Source: Pseudomonas sp. CCI4.2 (GTDB lineage Bacteria > Pseudomonadota > Gammaproteobacteria > Pseudomonadales > Pseudomonadaceae). Taken from it: DNA of 64,000 bases. Shown piece by piece: positions 25,558 through 34,263 of this stretch. The stretch is from contig NZ_CP133781.1 of the NCBI RefSeq assembly GCF_034350045.1, positions 248,001 to 312,000 on the forward strand. The letters are read 5' to 3'. Position 1 is the first letter of the stretch, and each line of letters begins with the position of its first letter. The notes beneath the pieces are model-generated. The model saw only the letters and a list, made by a program, of their open reading frames with translations. It did not search any database and was not told the DNA's origin. Position numbers and translations under genes: made by a program.

Positions 25558-26310
25558 TTAGGGATGAGTGGGTGATGTAACGGCCGTCTTTGATTTAGGC
25601 GTTTTCGGCGAAGCCCCGGCAGGTCGTTCACGAAGATGAGGCGAAAGACGGTGCTCGATCCAGGCCACCGCACGCACCACCAGAAAGTTCAGGACCAGAT
25701 AAATCAACGCGGCGCAGAGGAACACTTCCATGGTCCGGTAGGTGCGTTGGATGATTTGCTGAGCGACGCCGGTGACGTCCCACACCGTGACCAGACTGGC
25801 CAGCGCGGTGGACTTGACCAGCAGAATTGCTTCCGTTGAATACGCCGGCAGCGCCTGACGCAACGTCACCGGCGCAATAATCCGATACAACAAGGCCCAC
25901 GGCGACATGCCAATGGCCTGCCCCGCTTCGATCTGCCCATGGGGCACGCTGAGCAGACCGCCCCGGATGATTTCAGCGGTGTAGCCGGCCGTACACATGG
26001 CGAGGGAAAGTACCGCGCACCCGTAGGGAGATTTCAGCACCACCCACATGAAACTGTCGCGAACCGCCGGAAATTGACCGAGGCCGTAATAGATCAGGAA
26101 CATCTGGATCAGCAGCGGCGTACCGCGAAAGATCATGATGTAGAAACGCGCCGGGTAGCTAAGGATGGCCCAGCGGCTTACACGCATGGCGACGATGCCT
26201 AGGGAAAGGGTCAGGCCCAGCACCAGCGAGCAGAAAAATAACGTCAGGGTGGTGGGCAGAGCGGCCAGCAATTTGAGCATGGTGTCGGCGAGAAAGGCGA
26301 AATCGATCAT
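25558..26310 (-). CDS. Amino-acid ABC transporter permease, HisM-like
   Basis: A 250-residue inner-membrane permease with the PAAT family fold. The cytoplasmic EAA loop reads 'EAGQAIGMSPWALLYRIIAPVTLRQALPAY'. About five membrane segments are visible ('LTLFFCSLVLGLTLSLGIVA' first). The start is the ATG at 26310; upstream codons lack permease character. It pairs with the HisQ-like permease 16 bases upstream in the same operon. The C-terminus ends in a Pro/Lys/Thr tail that may be unstructured. Confidence 0.92.
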   Translation of the reverse strand: MIDFAFLADTMLKLLAALPTTLTLFFCSLVLGLTLSLGIVAMRVSRWAILSYPARFYIMIFRGTPLLIQMFLIYYGLGQFPAVRDSFMWVVLKSPYGCAVLSLAMCTAGYTAEIIRGGLLSVPHGQIEAGQAIGMSPWALLYRIIAPVTLRQALPAYSTEAILLVKSTALASLVTVWDVTGVAQQIIQRTYRTMEVFLCAALIYLVLNFLVVRAVAWIEHRLSPHLRERPAGASPKTPKSKTAVTSPTHP

Positions 26311-26326
26311 GGGATATTCTCCTGCC

Positions 26327-27049
26327 TCAAGACTGTGTAGGGCTGCGGCGCTGGGTACGGCGCACGCGAGCTTCAGCGATATTGAAAATGCGACCCGAGA
26401 GCCCGGTGAGGACCAGGTACAACGCGCCGCCAACGATGTAGAACGTAAAATATTGCCGGGTCGAACCGGCCGCGACTTGGCTGGCGCGCATCAACTCAAC
26501 TAAACCGATCACCGAAATCAGCGCCGAATCCTTCAGGCTCATTTGCATCACGTTGCCCAGACCCGGCAGCGCGTAACGCATGATTTGCGGGATCAATACC
26601 CGCCTGATGCGCATGGCTTTGGTCATGCCAATGGCCAACGCGGCTTCCAGCTCACCCTTGGGCACCGCAATGAAGGCGCCGCGATAGACTTCCGCCTGAT
26701 ACGACGCGGAGATCAGTCCTACTGCAATGGCGCCCACCAGAAACGGTGGGACATCGATGTAACCGTCAGCCCCAAACCAGTGGCCGACCGCAGACACCAC
26801 GGTTGCGCCACCGAAATAGAACAAATAGATAACCAACAGCTCGGGAATGCCACGGAACAGAATCGAGTACAGATCCCCCAAGCCCCGAAACACGCGTCGA
26901 CGGGATAGCTTCGCCGCGGCAATCACACCGCCGATCAATGCGCCGATCAACAATGCCGCCAGCGTCAACAACAGTGTGGTGCCAGCGGCCTTGAGCAACG
27001 CCATGCCCCAACCCGTCTCACCGAAGCTCAGCATCTGCAAGAGATTCAT
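26327..27049 (-). CDS. Amino-acid ABC transporter permease, HisQ-like
   Basis: A 240-residue PAAT permease. Hydrophobic segments include 'TTLLLTLAALLIGALIGGVIAAAKL', and the EAA loop is 'EAALAIGMTKAMRIRRVLIPQIMRYALPGLGN'. It forms the heteromeric channel with the HisM-like partner. It lies between the substrate-binding protein gene (64-base gap) and the second permease (16-base gap). Confidence 0.92.
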   Translation of the reverse strand: MNLLQMLSFGETGWGMALLKAAGTTLLLTLAALLIGALIGGVIAAAKLSRRRVFRGLGDLYSILFRGIPELLVIYLFYFGGATVVSAVGHWFGADGYIDVPPFLVGAIAVGLISASYQAEVYRGAFIAVPKGELEAALAIGMTKAMRIRRVLIPQIMRYALPGLGNVMQMSLKDSALISVIGLVELMRASQVAAGSTRQYFTFYIVGGALYLVLTGLSGRIFNIAEARVRRTQRRSPTQS

Positions 27050-27113
27050 ATACAGGTTCCTGCGAGTCGCTTATTTGAATCCCGGCGCCGTTAAGGCGCC
27101 AGGTACGCCAGCT

Positions 27114-27971
27114 TCACGATTTCGGAGTCAAATCCAGCTTGAACCACTTTTCGCTGAGCTTTTTAACTGTGCCGTCAGCCAATGCTTCTTTCAGCGCAGC
27201 ATCAAACTGGGCTTTCAAATCTGCATCTTTCTGACGGAAACCCAAGGCTTCGCCATCGCCCCAAATCGGGCCGGCAATCTGTGGACCGGTGTAGGCGAGG
27301 TTTTTGTTTTCCGGCTTGTCCATCAGTGAGTTCAAGAAGGTCACGTCGTCGAAATCCACATCGATTCGACCCGCCTGCAAGTCTAGAATCGCTTCTGCCG
27401 AGCTGCTGTATTCACGAATAGTGGCGACGTCTTTGAACTGTTCATCAATGAACGGGGTGTAGACCGTGCCCGATGCAATACCGATGATTTTGCCCTTCAG
27501 CGCAGCCCGCAAATCTTCAACACTGGCGCGGACCTTTTTAGCATCGGTACCCAATGTGATGCCGTCTGCCTGACCGGTTTTACCCGGCAGCAGTTTTGCG
27601 TCCAAGGCGACGAAGCTCGCCGGGGTGCTCGCATACGGAATCGAGAAGGCCATGACTTGTTGGCGCTCTGGCGTGATCACGATCGCGTCCATCAGCACGT
27701 CGAACTTGCCCGAGTTCAGGCTGGCAATCATCCCATCCCAGTTCTGCACGACCACGTTGCATTTCAGTTTCATCCGCTGGCAGAGGATGTCCATCAGCTC
27801 AGGCTCGAAACCCCCAATCTTGCCGCCCGGCAGCGTCAGGTTCCAAGGCTCGTACGCGCCTTCGGTGGCGATGTTCACCGACGTCCAGTCTTTGGCATGC
27901 ACAACCGGCATAAACGCCAGTGCCGCTGCACTCACAGCTACAAATCCAAACCAACTGATTTTCTTCGACAT
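27114..27971 (-). CDS. Periplasmic amino-acid-binding protein of the ABC importer
   Basis: A 285-residue solute-binding protein (SBP family 3, HisJ/LAO type): signal peptide to about residue 26 ('SAAALAFMPVVHA'), then 'VNIATEGAYEPWNLTLPGGKIGGFEPELMDILCQRM', 'NWDGMIASLNSGKFDVLMDAIVITPERQQVMAFSIPY'. The usual Arg-containing substrate motif 'RTxxRxxxMxFT/S' is varied here ('ITPERQQVMAFS'). GGGAAGG abuts an ATG at 27977 but sits 6 bases before the ATG at 27971, which is therefore the likelier start. First gene of the importer operon, with a HutC-like palindrome about 70 bases upstream. Histidine, arginine or an opine are all possible ligands. Confidence 0.9.
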   Translation of the reverse strand: MSKKISWFGFVAVSAAALAFMPVVHAKDWTSVNIATEGAYEPWNLTLPGGKIGGFEPELMDILCQRMKLKCNVVVQNWDGMIASLNSGKFDVLMDAIVITPERQQVMAFSIPYASTPASFVALDAKLLPGKTGQADGITLGTDAKKVRASVEDLRAALKGKIIGIASGTVYTPFIDEQFKDVATIREYSSSAEAILDLQAGRIDVDFDDVTFLNSLMDKPENKNLAYTGPQIAGPIWGDGEALGFRQKDADLKAQFDAALKEALADGTVKKLSEKWFKLDLTPKS

Positions 27972-28040
27972 CGTCATCCTTCCCGCCTAAGCCAAATGAG
28001 AACGTGGTGCATAAAACACCACAACCTGTGGTCCCCTATG

Positions 28041-28054
28041 CTTGTACATACAGG
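28041..28054 (-). promoter_or_regulatory. HutC/GntR-like palindrome upstream of the ABC importer
   Basis: CTTGTACATACAGG, which on the minus strand is CCTGTATGTACAAG: a TTGTA-N4-type palindrome with one mismatch between the arms. It resembles operators of HutC-type GntR repressors and lies about 70 bases before the importer's first gene. Comparison is from memory. Confidence 0.4.
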
Positions 28055-28389
28055 TACTAGCAATTTAAACGCCAACTCTGAGAAAAACCGTCTCAAAAAG
28101 TAACCAGGCCCCAGGCCTGACAGGTCTTGAGACCGCTTTTGACTGTAGCTCGTTCTGGGAGAGTCTCGGGAAGCGCACTAAATCGGGGACCGAACGTTAC
28201 TTTCCGAACCAAAAGTGTGCCATGGGGATGAATTGCACCCATTTGTAGGAGTCAGCTTGCTGGCGAGAGTTTGACGCGATCTGTCTGACAGGTCTCGTCG
28301 CCAACGAAGTTGGCTCTACAAGGCATTGAGGGTAAGGTAACTGCCGCCGTTTCTGCCACCCTTTCACTTTCGCCAGGAGCCCAGAGCAC
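28055..28389. other. Intergenic region with a long imperfect inverted repeat
   Basis: Holds no gene. 28244-28320 is an imperfect inverted repeat (TGTAGGAG... and ...CTCTACA, both arms containing a TTGGCGA/TCGCCAA-like core) of the REP class seen at 34533. Confidence 0.5.
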
Positions 28390-29355
28390 ATGAGCAGCCA
28401 ATACAAAGCGGTTTTTCTCGACCACACCTCCCTTGACCTTGGCGACCTCGACTTCAGTGCGCTGCGGGAAAACTTCAGCGATTTGCAGTTGCACAGCAGC
28501 AGTACGCCGCAGCAGATCATCGAGCGTTTGCAGGGTGCGCAGGTCGCGATTACTAACAAGACCGTGATCGACGCCAACGCATTCGCTGCGTGCCCGGACC
28601 TGAAACTGGTGTTGATTACCGCTACCGGTACCAATAACGTCGACTTGGCAGCGGCCCGGGAACACGGGGTAGTGGTGTGTAATTGCCAGGGTTATGGCAC
28701 GCCGTCCGTGGCGCAACACACTTTAATGTTGCTGCTCGCGCTGGCCACACGCCTGCCGGATTATCAGAGCGCTGTGCAGCACGGTCGCTGGCAGCAAGCG
28801 AAGCAGTTTTGCCTGCTGGACTTCCCGATCGTCGAACTGGAAGGCAAAACCTTGGGCTTGTTGGGCCATGGCGAGCTGGGCGGCGCAGTGGCGAAGCTGG
28901 CTGAAGCTTTTGGAATGCGCGTTCTGCTCGGGCAAATTCCCGGCCGCCCTGCCCGCCCGGACCGCGTGCCGCTGAACGAGCTACTGCCGCAAGTGGATGC
29001 ATTGACCTTGCACTGCCCGCTCAACGAGCACACTCAAAACATGATCGGCGCCCACCAACTGGCACTGCTCAAGCCCCATGCGTTCGTAATCAACACCGCG
29101 CGCGGCGGCCTGATAAATGAGCAGGCGCTCGCCGATGCGCTGCGCAACGGTCACCTTGGCGGCGCCGCTACTGATGTGCTTACGGTTGAGCCACCGGTCG
29201 ATGGCAATCCTTTATTGGCGGGTAACATTCCTCGATTAATTGTGACGCCACACAATGCCTGGGGCAGTCGCGAGGCGCGCCAACGGATTGTCGGCCAGCT
29301 CATTGAAAACGTTCAGGCGCACCAGGCAGGAACGCCGCGACGTGTCGTCAGCTGA
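28390..29355 (+). CDS. D-2-hydroxyacid dehydrogenase, glycerate/hydroxypyruvate reductase-like
   Basis: A 321-residue NAD(P)-dependent dehydrogenase. The nucleotide-binding motif is 'GLLGHGELGGAVAKLAEAFGMRV'; catalytic Arg is in 'NTARGGLINEQALADAL', Glu in 'DVLTVEPP' and His in 'VTPHNAWGSREAR'. The motif set matches HprA/GyaR-type enzymes that interconvert hydroxypyruvate or glyoxylate with glycerate or glycolate. The cofactor-specificity position after the second strand is not an acidic residue, so NADPH use is possible. It precedes rsmC by 52 bases on the same strand and starts at ATG 28390 after a GCCAGGAG site. Confidence 0.9.
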   Translation: MSSQYKAVFLDHTSLDLGDLDFSALRENFSDLQLHSSSTPQQIIERLQGAQVAITNKTVIDANAFAACPDLKLVLITATGTNNVDLAAAREHGVVVCNCQGYGTPSVAQHTLMLLLALATRLPDYQSAVQHGRWQQAKQFCLLDFPIVELEGKTLGLLGHGELGGAVAKLAEAFGMRVLLGQIPGRPARPDRVPLNELLPQVDALTLHCPLNEHTQNMIGAHQLALLKPHAFVINTARGGLINEQALADALRNGHLGGAATDVLTVEPPVDGNPLLAGNIPRLIVTPHNAWGSREARQRIVGQLIENVQAHQAGTPRRVVS

Positions 29356-29407
29356 CACGCTGGCCCACGAAAACGTTTAGACTTCGCCCCTTTTGCAGGA
29401 GCTAAAG

Positions 29408-30406
29408 ATGGACCCGCGCAGCGAAGTACTACTCCGTCAGGCCGATTTGTTTCAGGGCTCGTTGCTGCTGGCGGGTTTGCCTGCCGATGATCTGCTCGGG
29501 AAGTTGCCGAACGCCCACGGTTGGTGCTGGCATGCTGGCGACCAAGCAAGCCTTGATGCAGGCTTTGAAGGTCGCACTCACTTTGGCGTTCACGCGCCGG
29601 AGCAAGCGTTCGACGCCGCCGTGGTGTTTTTGCCGAAAGCGCGGGACTTGGCCGATTACGTATTGAACGCACTGGCGTCGCGCTTGGCCGGGCGCGAGCT
29701 GTACTTGGTCGGTGAGAAGCGCAGCGGAATCGAAGCCGCGGCCAAGCAATTAAGCCCCTTCGGTAAACCGCGCAAACTCGACAGCGCTCGCCACTGCCAG
29801 CTGTGGCTGGTCACGGTAGAGCACGCGCCCAAAGCCGTGGAACTCGAAAGCCTCGCCCAGCATTACGAGGTCGAGATGGAAGACGGCCCGCTGAAAGTGG
29901 TCAGCTTGCCGGGTGTATTTAGCCACGGTCGGTTGGATCGCGGCTCTGCGCTGCTGCTGCAACATTTGGACAAGCTTCCCAGCGGCAACGTCCTCGACTT
30001 CGGCTGCGGCGCGGGCGTGTTAGGCGCTGCGGTCAAGCGTCGTTATCCACATAACACCGTTACCCTGTTGGACGTCGATGCATTCGCGACCGCCAGTAGC
30101 CGCCTGACGTTGGCGGCCAACGGACTGCAAGCCGACGTATTAACCGGTGACGGTATCGACGCCGCACCGATGGGGTTGAGCACCATCCTGAGCAATCCGC
30201 CGTTCCATGTCGGGGTCCACACTGACTACCAGGCAACGGAAAATTTGTTGCGAAAAGCACGCCTTCATCTGAAAACCGGCGGCGAACTGCGCTTGGTTGC
30301 CAATAGCTTTCTACGCTACCAACCGTTGATCGAAGAGCATTTGGGCGTCTGTGCAGTAAAGGCAGAAGGCCAGGGTTTTCGCATCTACCGCGCCAAACGT
30401 GCTTGA
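29408..30406 (+). CDS. rsmC: 16S rRNA guanine-1207 N2-methyltransferase
   Basis: A 332-residue enzyme that methylates G1207 of 16S rRNA using SAM. The N-terminal half is a degenerate methyltransferase domain, the C-terminal half the active one, with '[15 protein letters not shown]' (about 197-211) and the catalytic '[11 protein letters not shown]' (about 260-270). AGGAG sits 7 bases before the ATG at 29408, chosen over an upstream TTG. Cytoplasmic. It is followed by the riboswitch of the manganese exporter gene. Confidence 0.95.
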   Translation: MDPRSEVLLRQADLFQGSLLLAGLPADDLLGKLPNAHGWCWHAGDQASLDAGFEGRTHFGVHAPEQAFDAAVVFLPKARDLADYVLNALASRLAGRELYLVGEKRSGIEAAAKQLSPFGKPRKLDSARHCQLWLVTVEHAPKAVELESLAQHYEVEMEDGPLKVVSLPGVFSHGRLDRGSALLLQHLDKLPSGNVLDFGCGAGVLGAAVKRRYPHNTVTLLDVDAFATASSRLTLAANGLQADVLTGDGIDAAPMGLSTILSNPPFHVGVHTDYQATENLLRKARLHLKTGGELRLVANSFLRYQPLIEEHLGVCAVKAEGQGFRIYRAKRA

Positions 30407-30447
30407 AATAAGCACTTGCCGAATCTGAAGTGTGTAGGCAGAATCCG

Positions 30448-30640
30448 CTCCGTCCTAGGGGAGTAGTCTCCCACGAGCCTTCATGCTCGTCCGGCACGTA
30501 TCAACATACTTGGTCAGCAGACCATGGTGCGTGCGACCCAGATCCGCTCAGACGGATCGGTGGTTTGACAAGACCTATGACACGAACACCTTACCCAGGG
30601 CGGGGAGGCTGTACGTGTCATAGCCGTGTCTACCCGCCCT
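30448..30640 (+). ncRNA. yybP-ykoY manganese riboswitch
   Basis: The leader before the exporter gene carries the conserved parts of this class: CTAGGGGAGTAG at 30456-30466, ATCAACATACT at 30500-30510 (the same run as in the E. coli alx leader, from memory) and ACAAGACCTATGACACG from 30569. CTATGACACG (30575-30584) can pair perfectly with CGTGTCATAG (30614-30623), close to the ribosome binding site AGGA of the downstream gene, and may be part of the switching element. Binding of Mn2+ should raise expression of the exporter. Outer limits are estimates. Confidence 0.85.
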
Positions 30641-30653
30641 TAGGAAAAGCCTG

Positions 30654-31238
30654 ATGCTGGAATCCCTGCTAGTCCCCACTGCTGTTGTTGCCTTGGCCGA
30701 AATCGGTGACAAGACGCAATTGCTCGCCCTGATTCTCGCTGCACGCTTTCGTAAACCTTGGCCGATCATTGGCGGCATTGTCGCTGCCACCCTGGTGAAC
30801 CACGCAGCAGCCGGTGCGGTAGGCGCATGGTTCGGCAGCCTCTTCTCAGATGCCACGTTGCACTGGATTCTGGCCGCCAGTTTCGTCGCCACCGCGCTGT
30901 GGACCTTGGTCCCGGACAAGATGGACGACGACGAAGGCAGCTCAGCCCGCAAGTTCGGCCCCTTCGTCACGACCCTGATTGCGTTCTTCATCGCTGAAAT
31001 CGGCGACAAGACGCAGATCGCCACGGTAATGCTCGCCGCGCAGTATTCTCATTTGTGGTTGGTCATTCTGGGCACCACAGCGGGCATGTTGATTGCCAAC
31101 GTTCCAGTGGTATTGGCCGGCAACTTCGCCGCCGACAAACTGCCCCTGACCCTGATTCGTCGCTTGGCAGCGTTTGCGTTTTTCATACTGGCAGCCTTTG
31201 CCGTTTTCAAGGCCATGCAGGTCAGCGGCTGGGTCTGA
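30654..31238 (+). CDS. GDT1/TMEM165 (UPF0016) family manganese exporter
   Basis: A 194-residue inner-membrane protein with six hydrophobic segments in two repeats, each carrying the family signature: 'ALAEIGDKTQLLALIL' near residue 13 and 'FIAEIGDKTQIATVML' near 105. Acidic residues in the signatures coordinate cation in this family (MneA in Vibrio exports Mn2+). The yybP-ykoY riboswitch upstream independently supports manganese as substrate. Start at ATG 30654 with AGGA 10 bases upstream. Length is normal. Confidence 0.92.
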   Translation: MLESLLVPTAVVALAEIGDKTQLLALILAARFRKPWPIIGGIVAATLVNHAAAGAVGAWFGSLFSDATLHWILAASFVATALWTLVPDKMDDDEGSSARKFGPFVTTLIAFFIAEIGDKTQIATVMLAAQYSHLWLVILGTTAGMLIANVPVVLAGNFAADKLPLTLIRRLAAFAFFILAAFAVFKAMQVSGWV

Positions 31239-31309
31239 GGCCTCGAACAACAACGGCGATTGATTCATCAATTCCGGCTTGAAAACCTTGTAGGTCGGCG
31301 CAGGGGGCT

Positions 31310-31930
31310 CTAAAGCGGCGTCAAACACTCGGGCGCATTGAGCTTGGGGTCGTTGACCAAGTTGGCCAAGCCGCGTTCGCGCAATGCCGATTGAGGGCTG
31401 GCCAATAGCGCTTGCAGCGTCTGGATCGGCGTTTCCGGGTTGAGCCAGGCGGCCTGCCCTTGGGCATCGAGAATCAACGGTCGACGCTGACTGGCGGCGG
31501 CCTGCGTGACCACGGCGACGCTTAGGTAGGTGTGTTCCTGAACCGGATACGCCTCCCAGATTCCGGCAAAAAACAACGTCGAACCTTCACCCGGCGTCAG
31601 CCAAAACGGCCGCTTACGCGTGGTGCCGCGCCATTCGTAGAAGCCGTTGGCGGGCAGCAAACAGCGGCGCTCCCTGAAGGCCTGGCGAAACATCGGCTGT
31701 TCAGCAAGGGTTTCAGCGCGGGCATGGGCCGGCGTACGAGAAAGGTCCGTCAGCCACGGCGGCGTCAGGCCCCACCGTGCACGGGCGACTTCTCGCTGGC
31801 TGTCCGTCCCCCGCAGCATCAACACCGAGTCGGTGGGGGAAATATTCCATTGCGCCTTTTGGTCAGCAGGAAAACCGGGCAACGCCGCAAACGCGGGATT
31901 CCAGCGAAACAGCGCATAACGTCCACACAT
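31310..31930 (-). CDS. SRAP/YedK (HMCES) family protein with altered active-site residues
   Basis: A 206-residue SOS-response-associated-peptidase-fold protein. Family members form a stable thiazolidine cross-link between Cys2 and abasic sites in single-stranded DNA. The start at 31930 gives 'MCGRYALFRW', exposing Cys2 after Met removal; longer starts would destroy this. 'WNISPTDSVLML', 'RWGLTPPW' and Glu99 in 'ANGFYEW' are conserved. However, the Asn of YedK 'NARVET' is His69 here ('AHARAET'), and the segment with the catalytic His ('IHDRRPL' in YedK) is shortened to 'ASQRRPLIL', losing that His. Binding may persist while reversal chemistry differs. Downstream of the DUF2007/CPXCG pair on the same strand. 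Confidence 0.88.
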   Translation of the reverse strand: MCGRYALFRWNPAFAALPGFPADQKAQWNISPTDSVLMLRGTDSQREVARARWGLTPPWLTDLSRTPAHARAETLAEQPMFRQAFRERRCLLPANGFYEWRGTTRKRPFWLTPGEGSTLFFAGIWEAYPVQEHTYLSVAVVTQAAASQRRPLILDAQGQAAWLNPETPIQTLQALLASPQSALRERGLANLVNDPKLNAPECLTPL

Positions 31931-31972
31931 GAGGGCAGTACATTCTCTTTTGAAAGCGGGACCCAACGGGTG

Positions 31973-32236
31973 TCAGCACACCAGCACGTCAGGAAAATTG
32001 TCAGGTTCATCCCCCGACAGCGGCATGGCGGCATTGTACGCGGCGATCAGTTGCCGTGCCTGATCGGCCTGATCATTGTCCACCGACAGCCCCAACAAAC
32101 CGAATACGGGCAATTCACCGACGCCGCCAAGCAAGTGGCGACCGGTCAGATGGGCCTGCACCCCTTCACTGGCGAGCATGCCTTGGAGCAATTCGCCTTC
32201 CATCAGGTTTTCCGGCTCATAGACTTTCTGCATCAT
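31973..32236 (-). CDS. DUF2007 family small protein
   Basis: An 87-residue cytoplasmic protein with the DUF2007 pattern: '[28 protein letters not shown]' followed by '[22 protein letters not shown]'. The domain resembles PII-like small folds and has been called a putative signal-transducing protein, without proven function. Its ATG overlaps the stop of the upstream CPXCG gene (ATGA), so the two are translationally coupled. It ends 43 bases before the YedK-like gene. Confidence 0.75.
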   Translation of the reverse strand: MMQKVYEPENLMEGELLQGMLASEGVQAHLTGRHLLGGVGELPVFGLLGLSVDNDQADQARQLIAAYNAAMPLSGDEPDNFPDVLVC

Positions 32237-32415
32237 TCATTCTCGCTGCGCACGTCCAGGTTCCATTCTTCGCCATCGGTTTGCAGGTCGAACACAATCG
32301 GTCGGCAGCACACCGGGCAATCTTCAATATAGCTCTGATCGCCGCCGGATAAATCCAGTACGGCCTCCACCGATTCGCCACAATAAGGGCAGTCGTAAGC
32401 CTGTATTTCCTGCAT
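32233..32415 (-). CDS. CPXCG motif zinc-ribbon-like small protein
   Basis: A 60-residue protein with two Cys pairs, '[13 protein letters not shown]' and '[12 protein letters not shown]', the pattern of the CPXCG family and likely a single zinc site. The acidic C-terminus ends 'LDVRSENE'. Function unknown. The gene overlaps the DUF2007 gene by 4 bases; the pair is widely conserved in pseudomonads. Confidence 0.82.
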   Translation of the reverse strand: MQEIQAYDCPYCGESVEAVLDLSGGDQSYIEDCPVCCRPIVFDLQTDGEEWNLDVRSENE

Positions 32416-32544
32416 CGCGGTCTCCGAGAAGAGTTATGCGTATAATCGCCCTCAATTTGAAGGCGGGTTCATTTTAACCAGCGGGTTTGACAGCATTTTT
32501 CAGACCCAGCCTACCTCTACACTAGCGATTTCCAACAAGAGAGC

Positions 32545-33711
32545 ATGATGGGCGAATTCGATGCCATCCGACCTTACGACGACGCCGAAGTCCCAGCTGT
32601 ACTGGCGCGTCTGCTTAGCGACAAAGCACTTCTTGAAATCCTGACGCACTTTCGGTTCCCCCGTCTGGCCAGTGCATTCGGCTGGATACTCACGCCCCTT
32701 ATAGCGCATCGGCTGCGCCGCGAGTTCGACGGGGTGCATTCGGTGGCAACGTTGCAAGACAAGGTCGAGGTTTACATCGACCATACTATTGAGCGAGCTA
32801 CTGATGGTGTGACCTACACCGGCGTCGAACAGCTCAAGTCCGGCATCGCTTATTTGTTTCTGACCAATCACCGCGACATTGCGATGGACCCGGCGTTTGT
32901 CAATTACGCCGTGTACCACGCCGGCTTGACTACGCCGCGCATCGCCATTGGTGACAACCTGCTGCAAAAGCCCTACGTCAGCGACCTGATGCGACTGAAC
33001 AAGAGCTTTATCGTGCACCGTTCGATTACCGGACGCCGGGAAAAGATGGCGGCCTACCTGATGCTGTCGGCGTACATCAATCACTCGATTCGCAACGACT
33101 GCCAATCGATCTGGATCGCCCAGGCTGAAGGCCGCGCCAAGGACGGTGATGACCGTACCGAATCGGCGATCCTGAAAATGTTTCACATGAGCCGCAAAGA
33201 CGAGCCGTTCGCCGACGTGATTCAGTCGCTGAACCTGACGCCAGTGTCGATCAGCTACGAGTACGACCCGTGTGACCATGCCAAAGCCCGCGAGCTGTAT
33301 ATCCGCGCAACCACCGGGAGCTACACCAAAGTGCCCGGCGAAGATGATGTCAGCATCGCTCTGGGCATCACCGGCTACAAAGGCCGCGTGCACGTGAGTT
33401 TCGCAGCACCCATCACCGAGACATTCGATGACACCAAGCAATTGGCCGTCGAAATGGACCGGCGAATCCTCGGCGGGTATCGGCTGTTCCCTGTGCACTA
33501 TCTGGCGTATGCGCAGTGGGCAGATGCAGACCCGACACTCGCGGTGCCGCCTGCTGCACAGATTTTCCCTGCTGATGAGTTGGCCCGAGCCCAAACGGAA
33601 TGGCGCCGTCGAGTGGACACCTGCCCTGTGGAGCATCGGCCTTATTTGGTGTTGCAATACGCAGTGCCAGTGCGTAACCAATACCGGGTCAAGGCCGGTT
33701 TGGCGCTGTAA
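32545..33711 (+). CDS. Glycerolipid acyltransferase (1-acylglycerol-3-phosphate acyltransferase family)
   Basis: A 388-residue PlsB/PlsC-superfamily protein. The HX4D motif is 'FLTNHRDIAMDPAF' (near residue 112) and the second block 'NKSFIVHRSITGRREKMAAY', followed by 'IWIAQAEGRAKDGDDRT' where PlsC proteins have their EGTR-like motif. It therefore likely acylates a lysophospholipid or glycerol phosphate at the membrane; no clear transmembrane span is visible. It is quite different from the YihG-like enzyme at 4.5 kb. GAGAG precedes the ATG at 32545. A strong terminator follows. Confidence 0.8.
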   Translation: MMGEFDAIRPYDDAEVPAVLARLLSDKALLEILTHFRFPRLASAFGWILTPLIAHRLRREFDGVHSVATLQDKVEVYIDHTIERATDGVTYTGVEQLKSGIAYLFLTNHRDIAMDPAFVNYAVYHAGLTTPRIAIGDNLLQKPYVSDLMRLNKSFIVHRSITGRREKMAAYLMLSAYINHSIRNDCQSIWIAQAEGRAKDGDDRTESAILKMFHMSRKDEPFADVIQSLNLTPVSISYEYDPCDHAKARELYIRATTGSYTKVPGEDDVSIALGITGYKGRVHVSFAAPITETFDDTKQLAVEMDRRILGGYRLFPVHYLAYAQWADADPTLAVPPAAQIFPADELARAQTEWRRRVDTCPVEHRPYLVLQYAVPVRNQYRVKAGLAL

Positions 33712-33727
33712 GCGTTCCGCCAATAAC

Positions 33728-33758
33728 AAAAATGGCGCCCCACGGGGCGCCATTTTTT
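33728..33758. terminator. Strong intrinsic terminator, usable on both strands
   Basis: AAAAATGGCGCCCC and GGGGCGCCATTTTT form a long GC-rich stem ending in A and T runs, between the convergent acyltransferase gene and the small membrane protein gene. Confidence 0.92.
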
Positions 33759-33782
33759 GTAGTTCGATGGTGTCGCCAGGCC

Positions 33783-34070
33783 TCACAGCCGTGTGCTGAT
33801 CCACGACACCAGTAACACCCCCATCAGGCAGCCGAAGCCAAAGCGGTAGTTGAACCGATTCAGGCGTAACGTCGAGATGTCCATCAGGTGCTGGGGTTCA
33901 TCTATGGGGGCCCGCTCAGTCAGCGAGGCTAGATGCTCGACTTCCCGCTGCTCCCGCCGACGTGTCAGTTGCAGAAACCAAGCGGCGGGGACCGTCGCCA
34001 ACAAGGCAACGCTGTTGACGCAGTGCGCCAAGTCAAACACGAGAACAGCTTCAAACGACTGCAGCGACAT
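33783..34070 (-). CDS. Small hypothetical membrane protein
   Basis: A 95-residue protein with two hydrophobic segments, about residues 20-35 ('SVALLATVPAAWFLQL') and 77-94 ('FGCLMGVLLVSWISTRL'), joined by a charged loop of Arg/Glu ('TRRREQREVEHLASL'). A hairpin-type inner-membrane protein is likely. No family recognised. The start at 34070 has an AGG about 10 bases upstream; a longer frame to 34217 exists but is less likely. It stands alone before a terminator on the same strand. Confidence 0.5.
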   Translation of the reverse strand: MSLQSFEAVLVFDLAHCVNSVALLATVPAAWFLQLTRRREQREVEHLASLTERAPIDEPQHLMDISTLRLNRFNYRFGFGCLMGVLLVSWISTRL

Positions 34071-34263
34071 GAGAGCCTCGAGGGCCAGTGATCTGGCGCC
34101 GGACGGTGCGGAGGACTGCTCGTATTTCGTGTTTTGCCAAGCTGCGGCATTGGGACGAAGGACGATTCTTATTTTTAATTTATAGCTGGTCACCTTAACG
34201 TAACCTGAACCAACCACTGTATGGCTCCTCGATACTTGCCTCGATACCTACAGTGAGCCCGAT

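Noticed and set aside
32500..33804. 434-codon open frame on the minus strand opposite the acyltransferase gene
   Set aside because: It has no recognisable domain, is antisense to a clear gene with catalytic motifs, and long antisense frames are common in GC-rich third-position-biased DNA.
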